Of a DNA stretch of 64,000 bases, positions 59,247-64,000 are shown piece by piece. The stretch is from positions 159,906,001 to 159,970,000 of the forward strand of contig NC_135787.1 of NCBI RefSeq assembly GCF_051106095.1. The letters run 5' to 3'. The notes beneath the pieces were generated by a model. That model did no database searches. It saw nothing but the letters and a program-made list of their open reading frames with translations, and was not told the DNA's origin. The DNA is from Pogona vitticeps. Its lineage: Eukaryota; Chordata; Lepidosauria; Squamata; Agamidae. A program made the translations under genes and the position numbers. Each line of letters begins with the position of its first letter. Position 1 is the stretch's first letter.

Positions 59247-61285
59247 CTATTTTTTAAATTTCTTTTTTATTTGAACATATAAACCTACCAACTACAAACA
59301 AAATACAGTATAAGATTAAAAAATAGAAAAAAAAATGAGAAAAAAGAAAAAAAAATATTCCCCCCTCCCCCTTTGAGGACAGAGATTCCAACCTCATTAA
59401 GTCCCAGATTTCCAAGTTTTCCAGTGAGCATTGAAAGAAAGAAAAAAACATAGATCATTTTGCCCTAAGCTTTGATCTGCCCCTGCGCCCAAACATGTAT
59501 TAAGTTCCAGCTTCGTTTTGCATAGTCCCTTGGTTGTTCTCGTAGTGCTTCTGAGAGTGTGTCTAGTTCTATGATATCCAACATTCTTCAGGAACTCCTC
59601 CATCGTAGGTATGTCTTCATGTTTCCATTTTTGGGCCCAGAGTAACCTAGCCACTATAAATATATATTTCAAACAATATTTAATTTTCTTATCAGTAACT
59701 TCTGGCATAATATTTAGTACAGTGGTGCCTCGCTTGACGAGGATAATCCGTTCCAGCAAAATTGCTGTAGAACGAAATTGTCGTCAAGCAAAAGAAAAAA
59801 AAACACTATTGAAATGCATTGAAAACCGGTTCAATGCGTTCCAATTGGCGAAATACCTCAGCGTCCAGCGAAGATCCTCCATAGGGTGGCCATTTTCCAG
59901 TGCCTGCATAGCGAGGAATCCGTCCTAAAACACAGTGGGGAGCCATTTTGAAAAACCGACAATCAGCTGTTTTGATTGTCGTTAAGCAAAAAATTGGTTC
60001 CCGAAGCAGGGAACCAATTGTTGTTTAAAAAACACATCGTTTTGCGATTTCCTCATCTAATGAGGTAATCGTCAAGTGGGGCACCACTGTAGTGCTATTT
60101 CAGGTTTGAAATTTAATTTCTTTTGAGTAACCCCTTTTATTATTTCCCACAGCTGTAACCAATAGCCCTTGGCTTTTTCACATGTCCACCACATATGATA
60201 ATAAGTTCCTCCTTTTTTTTTAACATTTCCAACAAATACTGCTGCTACCCTCTGACATTTTTGCGAGCTTTACAGGGGTGTAGTGCCATCTATAAAACAT
60301 TTTGAGGATATTTTCTCTTAAGTTTACTGGCTTAATCATTTTATAACACTCTTTCCACATCATTGTACAATGATCAATATCAATATTATAACCAAAATTA
60401 CTTGCCCATTTTATCATTGTCTCCTTTATCCTCTCATCCTCCAGATCATATTCCAATAGGTATGTATACATTTTCTTTATTATTTTCTCATCAGTGTAAA
60501 TCCACAGTTTGTCTACCTGGACTTCACCCTCAAAGAAGCCCATATTTTTATCTTTTTTATATCTTGATTCTAGTTTATTCAATGACCACCAATCTGTCGC
60601 CACCCTTAGTTCCTCTAATTCTTGTTTATTTTTTTTTATATTTTGTTCTCTATTAAGTAATTCTTTATATGTTAGTAACATTCCTTTCTGATTCAACACT
60701 TTCAATGTAAAAGCTTCTATAGGAGCTACCCATATTGGAATTTTCTTGTAGGTTTGTGCTTGAAATTTATGCCACACTAGGCCTAATGCTTTCCATACAA
60801 TATGTTCCGTAAAGCATGATTGTTCCTTATATTTCTCATACCACACATATACATGCCAACCCATACTTAAGTCATGCCCCTCCAATTTCAATAATCTTTG
60901 GTTTACTAAAGTTATCCATTCTTTTATCCATATCATACCACACACCTTATAATATAATAACCAATTCGGTAGTCTTGCACCCCCCTTTTCTTTCAAATCC
61001 TGTAATAGCTTAAGTTTTATTCTTGGTTTCTTAGTCTTCCATATAAATTTTGTTGTCAGATGATCCAAGTGTTTAAAATTTAGTAATACTGGTAGATTTA
61101 GAAAGAGGAATAAAAGTTTGGGCAAAATCATCATTTTTATCATTGCAATTCTTCCCATCAGTGACAATTGTAGCTTACTCCATTCTTCCAGGTTTGTTTC
61201 TATTGATAAATATTTAAGAGACCATTGTATGTCCAGGGAGATGCTAAAACTAAAATCATAGATAGGATATTCTGGCACGGAAAAT
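59247..61285 (-). mobile_element. L1 LINE, 5'-truncated, ORF2 C-terminal half
   Basis: A 352-codon minus-strand frame (61278-60220) has the L1 ORF2 region after the reverse transcriptase: WSKLQLSLMGRIAMIKMMIL, PKLLFLFLNLPVLL, GGARLPNWLLYYK and WHYTPVKLAKM. Past a run of A at about 60215 the frame shifts and continues with GGTYYHMWWTCEKAKGYW. After an inserted MITE (59720-60089) it resumes with VTDKKIKYCLKYIFIVARLL and ends near 59397, followed by an AT-rich 3' UTR and A-rich tail near 59250-59270. The length of the open stretch suggests a fairly recent insertion. Confidence 0.92.
59720..60089. mobile_element. Tigger-like MITE inside L1
   Basis: 370 bp. The left end CAGTGGTGCCTCGCTTGACG faces the inverted right end GTCAAGTGGGGCACCACTG. 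TA flanks both ends (59718-59719, 60090-60091). It interrupts the L1 ORF2 reading, so it inserted after the L1. Confidence 0.93.
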
Positions 61286-61296
61286 TATTTGTATAT

Positions 61297-61380
61297 ATTT
61301 TTTTCATTTATATACCACCCCATTAGTGCACTGCACTATTCTGGGCAGTTTACAGGTAGAACCAATGTATATAATACACT
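61297..61380 (-). mobile_element. LINE 3' tail fragment (L2-like)
   Basis: The plus strand reads TCATTTATATACCACCCCAT then GCACTATTCTGGGCAGTTTA. This is the inverted terminus of an L2-type LINE or its SINE, as at 42681 and 44035. Confidence 0.65.
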
Positions 61381-61404
61381 ATAAAATAAAATTATCATAA
61401 AACA

Positions 61405-61683
61405 TGTGTGTGTGTGTGTTTAGTCGTTTAGTCGTGTCCGACTCTTCGTGACCCCATGGACCAGAGCACGCCAGGCCCTTCTGTCTTCTACTGCCTCCCG
61501 GAGTTGTGTCAGGTTCATGTTGGTTGCTTCGCAGACACTGTCCAGCCATCTCATCCTCGGTCGTCCCCTTCTCCTCTTGCCATCACACCTTCCTAACATC
61601 AAGGTTTTTTCCAAGGACTCTTTTCTTCTCATGAGATGGCCAAAGTACTGGAGCCTCAGCTTCAGGATCTGTCCTTCCAGTGA
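61405..61683 (-). mobile_element. BovB (RTE) LINE 3' end
   Basis: Minus-strand translation gives LKLRLQYFGHLMRRKESLEK, GKRRRGRPRMRWLDSVCEA and RAWRALVHGVTKSRTRLND, the BovB ORF2 C-terminus, then a (CA)n tail (61405-61419 on the plus strand as TG). No stop interrupts this stretch. Similarity ends at about 61683. No clear target duplication was found. Confidence 0.92.
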
Positions 61684-62935
61684 ATAAATTAACTTGCACT
61701 CAGATTCCCATTGGAGAAACAATACATTTAGTAATAATATATTCATGCTATATTTGAGCTATGGGACAAGTTCTTAGTTTTCACTGCCCTGAAGCCATAC
61801 CTGTCACTGTCCAGTAGATGGAGAAAACAGATAATTACAAGGAGCTTAGTATCCAGACCTAGACAGAACCGACATCTGTATGACTTATTTGAGATGGACT
61901 TAAGGCCGAATGATTGCAATGGGTGTGCTCTAATTATAATTAAGTCTGAGCTCAGCACAGTTGTCACACAGCTGACTTTTGTTGTGGGCTGAGTGAATGC
62001 ATTTCGGGCCTCATTTAGAGGTTGCTCTATGCACTTCATTCTCGTTATGTTAAAGTTGGAGTGGGTATTATAGGCAATACTGGCTAGGGCTCTTGGCCTG
62101 TTTTTCAGCAGCCCTTAGCATGTTCACCCCCATGTTATAGGAAGCTGTGGCTGGGAGCCAACTGAGAAGAGTGGCAGCATCAAAGCTGCCACTGGGGCTG
62201 GGTAGGTGGTGCGCTGCCCAGCTGATGGGCAGTGAAGCCAGGCTGCTGCCTAGATTGCAGTGGATCTGGGCAGCTGCAAACACTAGCAGCTATTTATAAT
62301 CACATGACTGTCACATGATTATAAATTAAATGAAATTACCTCAACGTATAGGGCAAGGTATGTCATCCATGTAATCAGGCTTACTGTTTCAGCACCAGGT
62401 TCGAGAAGCAGAGGGTCACATAATAGCTAAGACTTTTTTGGGTAACTATCCAAATATATCAGTGTACATGGTGCTACAAAGCTCATAAGTTGACTCATCG
62501 GGAGTCAAGAAGCTGGGAATGTAGGTGCCAGGCAAGCCTCATGGGGAAGTAGTTCATAAATTGAATGACACCACTGAAGAATCTCTTTTCCTTGTAGACA
62601 CTAGGGATGTGCACTGTGAAAACGTTCATATTTGTTTTGAGTCTGGTTCTGGTGTGTGTGTGTCCTTTTATTATGTTTGTGTTTTTTGGTGCCCCATTCT
62701 TGTTTAACATGAGAGGACTGCCTCTTTTTGCTTATTTTGTCTCATTCAGTCCATGAACATTTGCTCATCAGCATAGTCAGTTCTGGACTAGATGGTGCAG
62801 GGATAAGGCAGCTTCAGAATACATTCATATGATCCAGTGAACCAGACGACTTGATCTAATTCATTACTGGCCTCTTTATTGTTTCATTATTTTCTACATT
62901 CTTATAATCTCTAGTTTTGTTTTTTTAATCCACAG
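61684..62935. other. DNA before the GPRC5A coding exon
   Basis: No gene or repeat family recognised. It ends in a pyrimidine-rich acceptor (TTTTGTTTTTTTAATCCACAG, AG at 62934-62935). Confidence 0.55.
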
Positions 62936-62963
62936 CAATCCCACAGAACCACTCAGAGGCAAC

Positions 62964-63876
62964 ATGGCAACACCTCCAGGCTGCAGCAACATATCTTCTG
63001 ACTATTATTTCCTCTGTGACACCGAAGCTGCCTGGGGCATCATTCTGGAATCCTTTGCTACAGCTGGTGTGGTTACCGCATTCATCCTCACATTAGTGCT
63101 CCTTTTTCTTATCTGTAAAGTCCAAGATAACACAAAAAGAAGCCTGGTCCCTATTCAGTTCCTCTTCCTTCTGGGCACTCTAGGAATCTTTGGCCTCACT
63201 TTTGCCTTCATCATAAAGATGAACGAGGGAACTGGCCCCACCCGCTTTTTCCTTTTTGGAGTCCTCTTTGCCCTCTGCTTTGCCTGTCTTCTTGCCCATG
63301 CCTTTGACCTCGTCAAGCTAGTGAGAGGAAGACGCCCACTGTCTGCATGGATGTTGCTGGTTATCACCATCGGCTTGAGTACTGTGCAAATAATTATAGC
63401 CATACAATATGTAGCCATCAATATTGGAAACCTAAAAGGCCCCAAGATGGATGACAGAAGACGTAATGATTTTGTTTTGCTTCTGATCTACATGCTTTTT
63501 CTGATGGCCTTGCTATTTGTAGTTTCAATGTGTGTGTTCTGCGGGTCGTACAGAAGATGGAAGAGGCATGGTGTACACATATTCCTCACCATCTTGGTCT
63601 CCATAGGCATCTGGGTGGCATGGATCACTATGTTGATGAGAGGCAACACAGATTTAGAGAAACGACCACAGTGGGATGATCCTGTTATCAGTATTGCTCT
63701 GGTTGCAAATGGCTGGGCTTTCCTGATTTTGTACGCAATTCCTGAACTCTGTTTCCTCACCAGTCCACAAAAGCCTGGGGACTACCCTCCAGAGAATAGT
63801 TTCTGTCAGCCTAAAGTTTTGAAGAAAACCTATGGAGTAGAGAATGAAGCCTATGCTCCAGAAGACAACACACAAG
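62964..63876 (+). CDS. GPRC5A: Class C orphan receptor GPRC5A, first coding exon (gene continues beyond window)
   Basis: 304 complete codons plus one base. The exon probably begins at 62936 after AG, leaving 28 nt of 5' UTR. A short extracellular N-terminus holds an N-glycosylation site (Asn9, NIS). Seven membrane segments follow at about residues 31-51, 62-84, 94-116, 128-150, 170-193, 204-225 and 241-263. Family blocks are present: CKVQD (51-55), LGIFGLTFAFII (73-84), CLLAHA (108-113) and WKRHG (199-203). The tail GVENEAY (291-297) and the position after DDX47 point to GPRC5A over GPRC5D. Family members are retinoic-acid-inducible orphan receptors at the plasma membrane; GPRC5A restrains growth signalling in lung epithelium. 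The donor CAAG|GTATGAG at 63876/63877 splits a glycine codon, as at the corresponding human glycine. Reading on to the stop at 63906-63908 would be intron. Confidence 0.88.
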
Positions 63877-64000
63877 GTATGAGAAACCATTATGCTATCT
63901 GTAGCTGAGCTGTGGGATTGGCAAGTGCTTTGTGTGAAGAAGAAAGCGTGCCTTTGATGAGTTGAAAAATAATTGGGTCGTTTCAGGAACAGAACTGAAC

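Noticed and set aside
60220-61278. 352-codon antisense open frame as a host gene
   Set aside because: It is the L1 ORF2 C-terminal region, continuous with further L1 sequence beyond the inserted MITE.
63877-63908. GPRC5A ending at the TGA at 63906
   Set aside because: A strong phase-1 donor at 63877 coincides with the family exon boundary. The last residues before the stop do not resemble the conserved tail.

Overview
This is a piece of a vertebrate nuclear genome, almost certainly from a squamate reptile (lizard or snake). It holds three spliced or single-exon host genes on the plus strand, APOLD1, DDX47 and the first coding exon of GPRC5A. The order is the one I recall from human chromosome 12p13 (APOLD1 - DDX47 - GPRC5A). 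The squamate assignment rests on the repeats: several BovB (RTE) LINE copies, L2-clade and CR1 LINEs, a fairly young L1, tRNA-headed SINEs of squamate type, and many palindromic DNA-transposon MITEs. The species cannot be named from this window.

Layout: 1-5398 is intergenic DNA with a (GT)22 array and a SINE. 5399-6097 is the single coding exon of APOLD1, followed by a possible long AU-rich 3' UTR. 9086-12028 is intergenic and ends in the DDX47 promoter, which carries a ZNF143-like box 37 bp upstream of the ATG. 12029-25432 is DDX47: twelve coding exons that join without any frame break into a 446-residue DEAD-box helicase. Its introns carry an RTE-like LINE next to the exon 4 donor, an L2 LINE fragment, a CR1 3' end, SINEs and five MITEs. 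25433-62935 is about 37 kb of gene-poor DNA in which I recognise no gene, only retroelements, MITEs, microsatellites and two strong inverted repeats. 62964-63876 is the large 7TM exon of GPRC5A, which runs out of the window at a phase-1 splice donor.

The three genes do not form an operon or shared pathway. DDX47 is a housekeeping nucleolar helicase, APOLD1 an endothelial early-response gene and GPRC5A an orphan class C receptor; their neighbourhood is conserved synteny only. No LTR retroelement, viral insertion, CRISPR array, rRNA or canonical tRNA gene was recognised.

The most informative structures are mobile-element events whose target-site duplications can still be read: a BovB copy with an inverted 5' part (12-bp duplication), a second BovB copy (14-bp duplication), three palindromic hAT MITEs (8-bp duplications), a hAT-like MITE nested in a SINE, and a Tigger-like MITE nested in L1. 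Two near-perfect inverted repeats (2 x 49 bp and 2 x 21 bp) look like products of local template switching. Nothing here amounts to a new biological system.
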